Below are positions 44,568 to 53,575 of a stretch of 64,000 nt of DNA, piece after piece. Positions within the stretch are counted from its first letter, which is position 1. Each line of letters opens with the position of its first letter. The position numbers were made by a program, and so were the translations under genes. The stretch covers positions 5,512,501 to 5,576,500 of the forward strand of contig NZ_CP060828.1 in NCBI RefSeq assembly GCF_014489635.1, written 5' to 3'. The stretch is from Streptomyces roseirectus (GTDB lineage: Bacteria; Actinomycetota; Actinomycetes; Streptomycetales; Streptomycetaceae). The notes under the pieces were generated by a model. That model was given only the letters and a program-made list of their open reading frames with translations. It was not told where the DNA came from and did not search any database.

Positions 44568-45497
44568 GCTTCGGATGCTAACTCCGGCGTCCACACGGTC
44601 CATGAACTCCAGCATCCGCCGGTCGATCTCCGCCGCGTGATCGATCTGCGGCCCGTGCCCGGTCCCGCTGACGATCTCGGCGCGGGCTCCCTCGATCAGG
44701 CGCGGCACCCGCTCCAACTGCCGCTCCGGGTGCAGGAGAAGACTCCGCCGGCCGAGGACGACGTACATCGGGGTGCGGATCGAGGACAGGGCGTCGTCCG
44801 GGAGGGGCAGGGGAGCCGGACGCCGGATGCGGTACGCGCGGACGGCCGTCCTGATCATCGTCCGCAGCTCCGGCATGACGAGGACCGGCTGCTCCAGCCA
44901 GGCCGCGAGGCGTGGCCGCAGGCGCTTGGGCGCGAAGGTCGCGAAGAGGCCGGCGAAGAGCCAGACGAAGAACCGCAGGCCCACCTTCTCCAGCCCCCCA
45001 GGGTCTAGGGGTATCACCGAGGCGAGGCGGCCGGGCCTGCGGTGCGCCTGGTTCAGGACCAGCCAGCCGCCGTACGAGATACCTACGAGGTGTACACGGT
45101 CTAGACCGAGCCCGTTCAGCGTCTCGTCGAGCCACCGCGCGGCGTGCTCCGGCTCGTGGATCGGGGCGCGCTGCACGCTGCGGCCCGGGTCGCCGGGGGT
45201 GTCCAGCGCGTACACCGGGCGCCGCGCGGAGAGGTCGGCGGTGTTCGGGTACCACATCGCCGAGCACGAGCCCGCGCCGTGGACCAGTACTACGGGGGTA
45301 CGGGACTCGTCCGCCGGGTCGTCGGGGCCGTAGCGGTAGACGTGCGTGGTGCCGTACGCGGTCTCGACGTCCAGCTCCGCGCGGGCGGGCGCGCCGAGCG
45401 CGTAGACGGCGTCGCAGGCCGCGAAGTAGCGGGCGCGCCAGGTGTCGTCGACGTACCGGCCGACGTCGGGGCGCGGGCGGGCATAGGGCTCGGGCAT
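44064..45497 (-). CDS. Alpha/beta hydrolase read in frame into glutathione peroxidase
   Basis: One uninterrupted frame of 477 residues joins two proteins. Residues about 1-310 form an alpha/beta hydrolase with VVLVHGAGSCSAMWY, nucleophile elbow GISYGG and a C-terminal GTGHGPQIDH histidine. Residues from about 311 are a complete glutathione peroxidase. No stop separates them; the junction reads DAGVSIRSMTTN, and a TAG lies there in another frame, so a one-base change may have created the fusion. ATG at 45497 has GGAGG upstream. It is divergent from the TetR gene across paired operators, so probably repressed by it. Confidence 0.75.
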   Translation of the reverse strand: MPEPYARPRPDVGRYVDDTWRARYFAACDAVYALGAPARAELDVETAYGTTHVYRYGPDDPADESRTPVVLVHGAGSCSAMWYPNTADLSARRPVYALDTPGDPGRSVQRAPIHEPEHAARWLDETLNGLGLDRVHLVGISYGGWLVLNQAHRRPGRLASVIPLDPGGLEKVGLRFFVWLFAGLFATFAPKRLRPRLAAWLEQPVLVMPELRTMIRTAVRAYRIRRPAPLPLPDDALSSIRTPMYVVLGRRSLLLHPERQLERVPRLIEGARAEIVSGTGHGPQIDHAAEIDRRMLEFMDRVDAGVSIRSMTTNATSPLQVEIDALKGGSAELSRYAGQVVLVVNVASKCGLTPQYSGLEKLQERYAEQGFTVLGVPCNQFMGQEPGTSEEIAEFCSATYGVTFPMTEKVEVNGEGRHALYERLVGFADAEGHTGDIRWNFEKFLIGRDGEVVARFAPQTEPESAEVVTAVEAQLAS

Positions 45498-45524
45498 GTC
45501 CACCTCCGGAGACCATCGTTTTTA

Positions 45525-45562
45525 TGGTACGAACGTATCACTACTGTGGTACGGCTGTACCA
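45525..45562. promoter_or_regulatory. Twin TetR-type operators
   Basis: TGGTACGAACGTATCA (45525-45540, one arm mismatch) and TGGTACGGCTGTACCA (45547-45562, perfect) share the form TGGTAC-N4-GTACCA, with centres 22 bases or two helical turns apart. They lie between the divergent hydrolase and TetR genes and probably bind that TetR. Confidence 0.72.
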
Positions 45563-45724
45563 TCAAAAAACGCCGGGGCTGGAGCGGGGGCCGGAGCCGG
45601 TGAGCGGCGAAGATGCCGGGCAGGGGTGTTCGGCGAGGATGCCGAGCGGAGGTGCCCGGCGGGGACGCCAGTCGGGGACGTCGAGCGGAGGCGCCCGGCA
45701 GCGACAGTGAACGGAGGCCGGCGG

Positions 45725-46438
45725 ATGCCGAAACGGGTGGATCACGCGCAACGGCGCACCGAGATCGCCGAAGCGCTCGTCCGCGTCGCCGGCCGGCGCG
45801 GGCTGCACGCGGTGGGCATGCGCGACGTGGCCGCCGAGGCGGGGGTCTCCCTGAGACTCGTCCAGTACTACTTCGAGACGAAGGAGAAGCTGCTCCTCTT
45901 CGGCCTGGACCACCTGACGCGGTCCTACGCCGCCCGGGTCGCCGCCCACCTCCGGGCCGCCCCCGCGCCCACCCCCCGCACCAGGATCGAGGCCCTGCTC
46001 CTGACGGCCCTCCCGACGGACGACGCCGGCCGCACGTTCCACCACCTCTACACCTCGTACGCGATCCTCTCGGTGACGGACGAAGCACTCGCCGCCCAGC
46101 CCTTCATCACCAGCCCCGACGCGGCGGAAGCCACGGTGACCGACCTCCTCCGCGAGGCCCAACACCTGGCCCACCTCCCCGCCGACCTGAACCCCCACCT
46201 CGAAGCCGTCACCCTCCTCGCCATGTCAGCGGGCCTCGGCACCAGCGTCCTGGTCGGCCAGCGCACCCCGGAATCGGCGAAGGCGGCACTGGAGCACCAC
46301 CTGAACCGCCTGTTCGGGGGCGGGGGAGAGGGGGAGGTCGAGGGCGGGAGCAGAGAAGAGGGCGGGAGCCGGGGCGGGAGTGAGAGCGAGGGCAAGGGTG
46401 AGGGCGGGAGCCTAGGCGGGAGCGGGCGCGAGGAGTAG
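45725..46438 (+). CDS. TetR-family repressor with Gly-rich tail
   Basis: This 237-residue regulator has an N-terminal HTH (RRTEIAEALVRVAGRRGLHA, then MRDVAAEAGVSLRLVQYYFETKEKLL) and a helical ligand domain (AILSVTDEALAAQPF). GGAGG precedes the ATG. The last 40 residues are a Gly/Glu/Ser repeat tail (EGGSREEGGSRGGSESEG) encoded by the start of the G-rich repeat tract, probably added by repeat expansion over the original stop. It likely controls the divergent hydrolase. Confidence 0.9.
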   Translation: MPKRVDHAQRRTEIAEALVRVAGRRGLHAVGMRDVAAEAGVSLRLVQYYFETKEKLLLFGLDHLTRSYAARVAAHLRAAPAPTPRTRIEALLLTALPTDDAGRTFHHLYTSYAILSVTDEALAAQPFITSPDAAEATVTDLLREAQHLAHLPADLNPHLEAVTLLAMSAGLGTSVLVGQRTPESAKAALEHHLNRLFGGGGEGEVEGGSREEGGSRGGSESEGKGEGGSLGGSGREE

Positions 46439-46735
46439 TTGGCGGCGGGAGCGAGCGGCGGCCGGCAGTGGGGTGGGGAGTGGCCGGCGGCGGGAGCAAG
46501 GAGCGGCTGGCGGCGGGAGCGAGGGGGTGACCGGGAGCGGGAGTTGAGGAGTGGCCGGCGGCGGGAGCGAGTGGCGGCCGGCAGTGGGGGTGAGGAGTTG
46601 TTGGTGGCGGGAGTGAGGGGCGGCCTGGGAGCGGGGGCGAACAGCGGCCGGGAGCGGGAGTTGAGGAGTGGCCGGCGGCGAGGAGCAAGGGCGGCCGGGA
46701 GCCGGAACGAGGAGTAGCCCGGCAGCCCGGGTCCC
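46310..46735 (+). repeat. G-rich degenerate tandem repeats
   Basis: About 425 bases of almost pure G/A/C strand asymmetry are built from variants of GGCGGGAGCGAG, GGCGGCCGGGAG and GTGGCCGGCGG. The tract covers the end of the TetR gene and most of the following 366-base gap, in which no gene is visible. Many GGG runs suggest G-quadruplex formation on the plus strand. Confidence 0.8.
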
Positions 46736-46804
46736 CTCGCCTCGCCAAGCCCGCTCGCCTCGCCAAGCCCGGGTCCCGCTCACCCCGCCAAGCCCGAGGC
46801 CGCC

Positions 46805-47767
46805 TCACCCCCCAACCCCCCGAACCACCCCCTCCCCCACCCCCGTCCGCACATACAGCACCGACCTCCCCACCCGCCTCCGCTCCACCAGCCCCGCATC
46901 CCGTAGTACCCGTAGATGCCGTCCCACGGACCCGAGCCCCTGCCCGGTCACGGCGACGAGCTGGCTCGTGCTCATGGGCCGCTCGACCAGCAGCAGAACC
47001 CGGGCCCGCCCGGCACCGAGGAGTGCGTCGAGTGCCCCCACCCGCCCCACGGCCCGCTCCTCGGCGAGCACCCCGGCGCAGGGGTAGACGACGGCGTACC
47101 GGGAGGGCTCCTCCCAGGCGACCCACCCGGTCTGCGGGGTGACGGGGACGAGGACGAGCTGCGCGCCGGCGATCGAACGGGGCGGATACTCATGCCGGTT
47201 GACCTGGAAGAGGCTCGCCCCGAGCCACCGCGTCCCGGGCCGGAGCGAGTCGAGGACGGCGGCCCACCCGCCCCGGCTGACCTGGTCGAGCCGCACGGCG
47301 ACATCGGCCTCAAGGACCTTCCGCCGCCGCTCCCAGTAGGGCTCGACGGAGGACGCCCAGACCCAGGAGAGAAGGTCGGCGGCGAGGTCCCCGAGGTCGT
47401 CCCTGAGGAGTACGGGTGGCAGCTCCCCGCCGACCGCCGTCCGCAGATGCGCCCGCGCCTCGGCGCCCGCCACCCCCCGTACCCGTAGTACCTCGGAGGG
47501 AAAGTCCTCCCCACCCCGGGGCGCGGGCGTGAGGAAGTCGGCGATCCACTCCCGCCCGAGCCCGGCCCGGACGAGCGCCGCGCTCACGGGATCGGCGGCG
47601 AGCCGGGCCCGGTAGGCGGGCAGATGCGCGCCCAGCCACCGGCTCTCCCCGGGATGCCGCCCCACCCCGGCATGCAGCAGCTTCAGCGCCGCGAACGTCT
47701 CGGCGAGCGGCGAGAGAACGAACCGGCTCCGCGCGAGCGTGTCCGCATCAACCTGCCAAACCCCCAC
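46805..47767 (-). CDS. ArsR-type winged-helix regulator (DUF5937-like)
   Basis: This 320-residue protein has a large N-terminal domain (FVLSPLAETFAALKLLHAG, TLTPAPRGG-like region) and a C-terminal ArsR winged helix (LVERPMSTSQLVAVTGQGLG, SVGRHLRVLRDAGLVERRR). This order is common in streptomycete regulators divergent from MFS exporters. It starts at GTG behind AGGGGGG. Two CCCGTAGTAC repeats lie in it, encoding the complement-strand VLRVRG and VLRDAG contexts. It probably represses the divergent transporter. Confidence 0.85.
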   Translation of the reverse strand: MGVWQVDADTLARSRFVLSPLAETFAALKLLHAGVGRHPGESRWLGAHLPAYRARLAADPVSAALVRAGLGREWIADFLTPAPRGGEDFPSEVLRVRGVAGAEARAHLRTAVGGELPPVLLRDDLGDLAADLLSWVWASSVEPYWERRRKVLEADVAVRLDQVSRGGWAAVLDSLRPGTRWLGASLFQVNRHEYPPRSIAGAQLVLVPVTPQTGWVAWEEPSRYAVVYPCAGVLAEERAVGRVGALDALLGAGRARVLLLVERPMSTSQLVAVTGQGLGSVGRHLRVLRDAGLVERRRVGRSVLYVRTGVGEGVVRGVGG

Positions 47768-47973
47768 GAACCCCCCTCACTTGACCCCTCGCCGCCCCTT
47801 CAGCGCCTCCTTGCCGCACACGACCTTTCGCGCCCCCTCGCCGCCCGCGACCTTCAGCGCGCCCTTGCCGCCCACTTCACGCTCGCCCCCTCACCGCCTC
47901 CCCGGAGCCCGCAACCTTTCGCGCACCGGCGAAACAATAACCACCACACGGGCCCCACCCGGAGACTCCGCCC

Positions 47974-49164
47974 ATGCCCACCGACACCACGGCGACGACG
48001 ACGCCGTACACCACCCTGTTCAGAACCCCGGAGTTCACCCCCCTCTTCCTCTCCTCGGCGGCCCACGTGGCCGCCCAGACCCTCGCCGGCCTGGCCCTGG
48101 GCACACACGTCTACGAGCGGACCGGCTCCCCCCTGCTGTCGGCCCTGAGCATGTTCGGCCCGTCGCTCGCCCAGGCCCTCGGCGCCACCTTCCTCCTCTC
48201 GGGCGCCGACCGCCTCCGCCCCCGTACGACCCTGACGACCCTCTCAGGGTCCTTCGCCGTGACGACGGCCCTGCTCGCCCTGCCCCTCCCGCTGCCCGTG
48301 GTCTTCGGGCTGCTCCTCCTCCAGGGCCTGGTGTCGGCGCTCGGCGGCGGAGTCCGCTGGGGCCTGCTGAACGAGATCCTGCCGCCCGGCGCCTACCTCC
48401 CCGGCCGCGCCCTGTTCAACATGGCGAACGGCCCGACGCAGATCGCCGGTTACGCGACGGCCGGCCTCCTCCTGACGCTCCTGACCCCGCCCCAAGTCCT
48501 CCTGCTCGCCGCCCTGTTGTACGCCGCGTCCGCGACATTCACCCGGACCTCCCTGACCGACCGCCCGCCGAGAACCACCGGCCGCCCCACCCCGGCGGAG
48601 ACCTGGCGCACGAACGCCGAACTCTGGCAGGACCGCCCCCGCCGCCTCACCTACCTGGGCCTGTGGATCCCGAACGGATTGATCGTCGGCTGCGAGTCCC
48701 TGTTCGTCGCCCACGACCCCGGCGCGGCGGGCACCCTGTTCGCCTGCGCGGCCCTCGGCATGCTGGCCGGCGACGTGACGGTGGGCCGCGTCCTGAAGCC
48801 GGCGGCACGCCAACGCGCCGCGACCCCCCTGCTGTTGCTCCTGGCGGCCCCCTACGCCGTCTTCGCCTTCAGCCCCCCACTCCCGGTGACGGCGACCGCG
48901 ACCGCCCTCGCCTCGATCGGCTTCGGCGCGAGCCTCGCCCAGCAGGAACGCCTGATGAACCTGACGCCCCCTCAACTCGCCGGCCACGCCCTCGGGTTGC
49001 ACTCCTCCGGCATGATCACCCTCCAGGGCCTGGCCGCCGCGGCAGCCGGCACCCTGGCCCAACTCACCACCCCCGCACGGGCGATGACGGCCATGGCGGC
49101 GGCGTCCGTCGCGGTCACCCTCGCCCTGCACCTGGCCGACAAGGGGCGTCGAATCCGGCGATAA
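47974..49164 (+). CDS. MFS transporter
   Basis: This 396-residue major facilitator has 11-12 predicted helices (FTPLFLSSAAHVAAQTLAGL, LSMFGPSLAQALGATFLLSG, FAVTTALLALPLPLPVVFGL). GGAG lies 8 bases before the ATG. The arrangement with a divergent ArsR-type gene points to a regulated exporter of a drug-like molecule or metabolite. Confidence 0.9.
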   Translation: MPTDTTATTTPYTTLFRTPEFTPLFLSSAAHVAAQTLAGLALGTHVYERTGSPLLSALSMFGPSLAQALGATFLLSGADRLRPRTTLTTLSGSFAVTTALLALPLPLPVVFGLLLLQGLVSALGGGVRWGLLNEILPPGAYLPGRALFNMANGPTQIAGYATAGLLLTLLTPPQVLLLAALLYAASATFTRTSLTDRPPRTTGRPTPAETWRTNAELWQDRPRRLTYLGLWIPNGLIVGCESLFVAHDPGAAGTLFACAALGMLAGDVTVGRVLKPAARQRAATPLLLLLAAPYAVFAFSPPLPVTATATALASIGFGASLAQQERLMNLTPPQLAGHALGLHSSGMITLQGLAAAAAGTLAQLTTPARAMTAMAAASVAVTLALHLADKGRRIRR

Positions 49165-49216
49165 GGGGGAGAACCCAGAAGCCCCCCGCGCACGCGGCGA
49201 GAACGGAGCTTTCCGG

Positions 49217-49978
49217 ATGAGCGGCGCTCTGCAAGACCTCTTGGTCAACCTGTCCGCGGCGTCGCTCGCGTTCGTCGCGGGACGCTCGTTCGGCCGGGTC
49301 CGCGACCTGTGGCGCTTCCGCGACACCCGGGGCTTCTGGAGGCCGTTCGCGACGCCCGACCTGAAGATGGTGACGTCCGTCTTCATCGAGGGCGAGCAGT
49401 ACATCTGGGAGCGCTCGGGCCTGGTGGGCGTCGGCGACGTCCTCGCGATCCACGAACTGCGCCAGCAGTTGCAGCGCACGGGCGTGAGCCACCTGCCCCT
49501 CACCCCGAGCCACCAGCTGACCGGCTCGGAGCGGCGGGGCAACCTGATCCTCGTCGGCGGCCCGCACTCCAACCGCGTCACCGCCGAGATCGTCCAACGC
49601 CTGCCGCTCACCTATACGTTCGGCCCCGCCGACGAACACGACGCCAGGATCACCGACTCCCGCACCGGCGAGGTGCTGTCCCCGCAGACCGACGCCCACG
49701 GCCAACTCGCCGTGGATCTCGGCATTTTGGTCCGCGCCGCCAACCCCTTCCAGCCCGGCCGCCACGTCGTCGTCCTCGCCGGCAGCTTCGGCTTCGGCAC
49801 CAGCGCCGCCGCCCGCCTCCTCGCCGACCCCGACTTCCTCAACAACCCCCTGGTGTCCGGAGGTTCACCCTTCGAAGCCGCCTTCTCCGTCGAGGTCGTC
49901 GCCGGCGAACCCCAACGTATCGACCTCAAGGAACTCCGCCCCCTCGACACGGCATCCAGGAGACCGGCGGGCACCTGA
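49217..49978 (+). CDS. Membrane-anchored protein of unknown function
   Basis: This 253-residue protein has an N-terminal hydrophobic segment (LLVNLSAASLAFVAG) followed by a soluble domain. That domain has two nucleotide-fold-like loops, LILVGGPHSNRVTAEI near residue 115 and VVVLAGSFGFGTSAAARLL near residue 190, and YIWERSGLVGVGDVLAI. The loops suggest binding of a nucleotide or sugar-nucleotide, but the family is not recognised. GGAG precedes the ATG. It is convergent with an AbiEii-like gene 15 bases away. Confidence 0.7.
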   Translation: MSGALQDLLVNLSAASLAFVAGRSFGRVRDLWRFRDTRGFWRPFATPDLKMVTSVFIEGEQYIWERSGLVGVGDVLAIHELRQQLQRTGVSHLPLTPSHQLTGSERRGNLILVGGPHSNRVTAEIVQRLPLTYTFGPADEHDARITDSRTGEVLSPQTDAHGQLAVDLGILVRAANPFQPGRHVVVLAGSFGFGTSAAARLLADPDFLNNPLVSGGSPFEAAFSVEVVAGEPQRIDLKELRPLDTASRRPAGT

Positions 49979-49993
49979 GAACGCCGCCTGCCT

Positions 49994-50623
49994 TCACCGC
50001 TCCTCCGGCACCCCGCCCTCCAGCAGTCGTTCCCCGATGTCGTCGGACCAGGAGTGGGCCCAGGCGCGCAGCCGGGCCACGTCGGGACAGCCGGTGAAGG
50101 CGGTGTCGTCGAGCCATTCCGTGCGGAGCAACCGGCCCTGGAGATCGGGGAGTTCGAGGCCGTCGGGACTGTGACGGCGGCCCAGCTCCTCCAGTTCGGG
50201 CCAGCTGAAGGAGTCGGCGCAGGCGGCGATCCGGGAGAGGTCACGGCCGTAACCGCGCCGGACGAAGTCACGGACCTTGACGCCGAGCGCGTCGGGGAGA
50301 GCGAGAGCGAGCCCGGCGGGCGTCCGCACGGGAGGGCGGCAGAAGACCTCCTTGGAGAGGGAGATGGTGACGCCGTCGGCCGTGAGACGCGCGAACAACG
50401 GCCCTCTCTCGGAGAGTTGCGCATCCCACCCCAACTCCCCCAGCCCGACGGCCACTTGCGAGGCGATCCACTCAAGTCGCGCAGGATGCTCGGTCGCGAC
50501 CCCGACCCCCCGCGACCACCCCACCACCCCATGCGCACGCAACGCGCACCCACCCGTGAGGGCGAGCGGAAACTCCGCCCCGACGGCCAGCACATCGGCC
50601 TCCAGGGCCCGTTCGGCGAACAT
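49994..50623 (-). CDS. Nucleotidyltransferase-like (AbiEii-type) protein, degenerate
   Basis: This 209-residue protein has ALTGGCALRAHGVVGWSRGVGVAT, matching the nucleotidyltransferase pattern of AbiEii/MNT proteins (GG-A-HG-R), but the acidic metal ligands (normally D-x-D after the arginine) are replaced by GVGVAT. LALALPDALGVKVRDFVRRGYGRD follows as in AbiEii relatives. It is probably catalytically inactive. The start is uncertain: ATG 50623 or ATG 50647, neither with a well-spaced ribosome site. Confidence 0.7.
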   Translation of the reverse strand: MFAERALEADVLAVGAEFPLALTGGCALRAHGVVGWSRGVGVATEHPARLEWIASQVAVGLGELGWDAQLSERGPLFARLTADGVTISLSKEVFCRPPVRTPAGLALALPDALGVKVRDFVRRGYGRDLSRIAACADSFSWPELEELGRRHSPDGLELPDLQGRLLRTEWLDDTAFTGCPDVARLRAWAHSWSDDIGERLLEGGVPEER

Positions 50624-50748
50624 GGCTGGATTATGCCGGGCGGACATGCCCCCCGGGGGGCGCGCACTCGCCCCGACGCTCCTCACCGGCACCATCGGCC
50701 GTTCCACGGGCACTTGACGCACTCGACACCCGCCCTGACCATGAGCCC

Positions 50749-52584
50749 ATGAACGCGATGTCCGACGAGATCGCAGTCATGTTGTCCGCCGGCGGGCAGG
50801 AGGAGGCGTACCGCCAGTACCGCCACCACAGAGAGCTCTTCACACGGCCCCTGTTCGCCCAGGACTGGCGGGCGAGGCCGACGGACCCGGGCCGGCGCGC
50901 CTACGAGCGCTACCTCAGACTCCTGCCGGCCCTGCGCCCCACGGAAGCGGCCACGGACCTCCGCGAGTCGGTCACCCTGCACGAGTGGGCGACGACCGTC
51001 GACCCGCACCTCGCCCTCCTGCTGAGCGTCCAACTCAACCTGGCCCTGGGCACGTTGACGGAACACTCGCCCCGGACGGGCGAACCCGAGCGGACCCGCC
51101 GCCGGATGCTGGAGGGCCGCGCGGTCGGAAGCTACGTGGTGACCGAACTGGGCCACGGCAGCGACCTCAACAACATCGAGACGACCGCCGAATTCGACGA
51201 CGACACAAGGGAGTTCGTGCTGACGACCCCGTCGCCGACCGCGGTGAAGTTCATGTCCAGCACAGCCCCGCCCCCGCTGGCCGGCTGCGCCCGCTTCGGC
51301 ATCGTCCTCGCCCGTCTGATCCTGCGGGGCGAGGACCGGGGCCCGTACGCCTTCCTGGTCCACCTCACCGCCCCCGACGGCACGGTCCTGCCCGGCGTCA
51401 CGGTCCGCCGCCTCCCCGACCGGCCGGTCCTCGGCATCGACAACGCCCTCACCCGCTTCGACGGCGTCCGCGTCGGCCTCGACTGCCTCCTCTCCCCGGA
51501 CGGCACCCACGTCACCGAGCGGGGCGAACTCGTCGGCCCGCTCGCCGGCGACAGCCGCACCTGGCGCGCGCTCGGCCGCGTCCGCACCGGCCGGATCGTC
51601 GCGGCGGCGATGGCGGCAGCGGCGGCCCGCGCCGCCCTGGCCATCGCCGTGCGCCACGCCACCCAGCGCGAGATCGAGAGCAAGGCCGGCGGCCGGATCC
51701 CCCTCGCCCACGTCCGCTCCCACCACGGCCGCCTGCTCGACGCCCTCGCCGACACCTACGCCGCGACCCTCGCCGTCCGCGAGGCGACGTCCGCGCTCGA
51801 CGGCGTGCCGGACGAGTACGCGCCCGTCGTCACCGACGAGATCGCGCTGGCCAAGCACTTCGTGACGGACGTCGCCGCGCACGCCTGCGACGAGGCCCGC
51901 GAACGGCTGGGCGCCCAGGGGGCGTTCGCGCACAACCGGATCGTCGAGTACCGGGCGCTGCGCGACGCGGTCACCACCGCCGACGGCGACAGCCGCGTCG
52001 GCGCGCTGCACGCGGCCTACCGGCGCCTGACGCTCCCGGAGGAGAAGGGCACCACCCGCTGGGACCCGTCTCATACCTGCGGTGCTGATACCCCGGAGCT
52101 ATGGCTGCGCTGGCTCGCCGTACGTGAGGAGTACCTCCACCGCAGGGCCCGCCGTCTGCACGCCATCTCCGGCGGCGACGCCCAGAGCCGCTGGGACCGC
52201 ACCTCCCACGCCGCCCTCGCCGCGGCCGAGGCCCACGCCGCCCACCGCGCCGCCGACGCCCTCGCCCGCCGCACGGCCGGCGTCTCGCCCGCGACCCGCC
52301 GCGTCCTGGACGACCTCCTCACCCTCTTCGCCGTCCGCCAATGCCGCGCACACGGCGCCGACTTGCTGCCCGACGGCCCCTTCCCGGCGCTCGCCGAACC
52401 CCTGCCCGCGCTCACCGACCGCCTCCACGACCGCCTCGCCCCGCACCTGCGCACCCTCACCGCGGCCTTCGACCTCCCGACGGGCCTCCTCGGCACCCCC
52501 TTCGAGGCGCCCGAGGGCTTCGTCTCCCACTACGCCCGCGCACTGGATCCCGCCGGGGAGCGAAGGCGCGAAGGCACTCAGTGA
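50749..52584 (+). CDS. Acyl-CoA oxidase/dehydrogenase
   Basis: This 611-residue flavoprotein of the acyl-CoA oxidase family has AVGSYVVTELGHGSDLNNIETTA as flavin/substrate loop, a helical middle (RTGRIVAAAMAAAAARAALAIAVRHATQR) and the catalytic-glutamate region near YRALRDAVTTADGDSRV. It would introduce a 2,3-double bond in an acyl-CoA. It lies upstream of a hotdog thioesterase and near an AMP ligase, so an acyl-CoA pathway is possible. No ribosome site is evident; ATG 50758 is an alternative. Confidence 0.88.
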   Translation: MNAMSDEIAVMLSAGGQEEAYRQYRHHRELFTRPLFAQDWRARPTDPGRRAYERYLRLLPALRPTEAATDLRESVTLHEWATTVDPHLALLLSVQLNLALGTLTEHSPRTGEPERTRRRMLEGRAVGSYVVTELGHGSDLNNIETTAEFDDDTREFVLTTPSPTAVKFMSSTAPPPLAGCARFGIVLARLILRGEDRGPYAFLVHLTAPDGTVLPGVTVRRLPDRPVLGIDNALTRFDGVRVGLDCLLSPDGTHVTERGELVGPLAGDSRTWRALGRVRTGRIVAAAMAAAAARAALAIAVRHATQREIESKAGGRIPLAHVRSHHGRLLDALADTYAATLAVREATSALDGVPDEYAPVVTDEIALAKHFVTDVAAHACDEARERLGAQGAFAHNRIVEYRALRDAVTTADGDSRVGALHAAYRRLTLPEEKGTTRWDPSHTCGADTPELWLRWLAVREEYLHRRARRLHAISGGDAQSRWDRTSHAALAAAEAHAAHRAADALARRTAGVSPATRRVLDDLLTLFAVRQCRAHGADLLPDGPFPALAEPLPALTDRLHDRLAPHLRTLTAAFDLPTGLLGTPFEAPEGFVSHYARALDPAGERRREGTQ

Positions 52585-52771
52585 CACGAGACGCACGCTC
52601 CGCCGAACCGGGGAGCGCGCGGGGCGCTTAGCCGTATAAGCCAACAAGTCACGCACGCCCCTTCCGTACGCCCCCATGCACCCGAGATCGATATCCGGCC
52701 CTTGGATTAGGTCGGCCCGGGTTGTTGCATGGGTGCCTCCCAGCACCCCTACGACCTCGGAGTTTTCCCCG

Positions 52772-53275
52772 ATGACTACCGCCACACTCGCGCCCCTCTC
52801 TCCCGTCCTCGCGTCGGACAGCCCGTTCGTTCGGCGCCTCCGTCGTATGAGCGGTCTGAAGGCGATTCAGGAGTCCGCGGCGCACGGCACCGGGTTCTTC
52901 CCGTTCAGCGACGGGCTTGGTGTCCGGGTCCAGATGGCCGAGCGCGGCCGGGTGATCCTGAGCGCCACCCCGACGGACGGACACAGCAGCTGGCCCGGTT
53001 TCACGCACGGCGGGTTCACCGCGACCCTGTGCGACACGGCGTGCGCGCTGGCCGCGCTGTCGACCGTGCGGCGCGGCACCAAGGCCGTGACCGGCAACTT
53101 CAGCATGAACCTGCTCCAGCCGGTGCCGGCGGGCAGCTTCCGCATCTCCTGCGTGGGCAGAGCGACCCAGACCCAGGGCCCGCGCATCCTCGCCCACGCG
53201 GACGTCACCACCCCTGACGGCACCCTCCTGGCGCACTCGACGGCCCTGTTCATCACGAAGGACCTGATGGCCTGA
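52772..53275 (+). CDS. Hotdog-fold thioesterase (PaaI-like)
   Basis: This 167-residue protein has the PaaI/YiiD hotdog signature GFTHGGFTATLCDTACALAAL and NFSMNLLQPVPAGSFRI. It would hydrolyse an acyl- or aryl-CoA. ATG 52772 (MTTATLAPLSP) has GGAG 12 bases upstream. It follows the acyl-CoA oxidase on the same strand after 187 bases and ends at a strong terminator. Confidence 0.9.
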   Translation: MTTATLAPLSPVLASDSPFVRRLRRMSGLKAIQESAAHGTGFFPFSDGLGVRVQMAERGRVILSATPTDGHSSWPGFTHGGFTATLCDTACALAALSTVRRGTKAVTGNFSMNLLQPVPAGSFRISCVGRATQTQGPRILAHADVTTPDGTLLAHSTALFITKDLMA

Positions 53276-53305
53276 CACCCCCTGCCTCCGCATAGCCTCC
53301 CGTAG

Positions 53306-53341
53306 CCGTAGGACGCCCAGACCGGGCGTCCTACGGCTTTT
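53306..53341 (+). terminator. Strong intrinsic terminator
   Basis: A perfect 13-base stem (CCGTAGGACGCCC with GGGCGTCCTACGG), 5-base loop and CTTTT tail follow the thioesterase stop by 30 bases. The rest of the 300-base gap to the AMP-ligase stop shows no gene. Confidence 0.9.
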
Positions 53342-53575
53342 GCGTTCCCGGAACCCTCTCCGGCACCCTCATCTCCGGGGAAAATAGCGCTCGTTACGCA
53401 ACCCGGCGACACGCGCCACGCCAACGGCACTGAGTGCACACCGATTTGGGCGGCGGCCTTCCGGTGGAATGTCCGCGGCGCGCGCGGACCGCGACTGCCC
53501 GTATGGCGGAAGCCAGTTGCTCCAACTCGGGGGGCACGGGTGCGGCCGAAATTTCCAACGTTCGGCGGACGCCTT

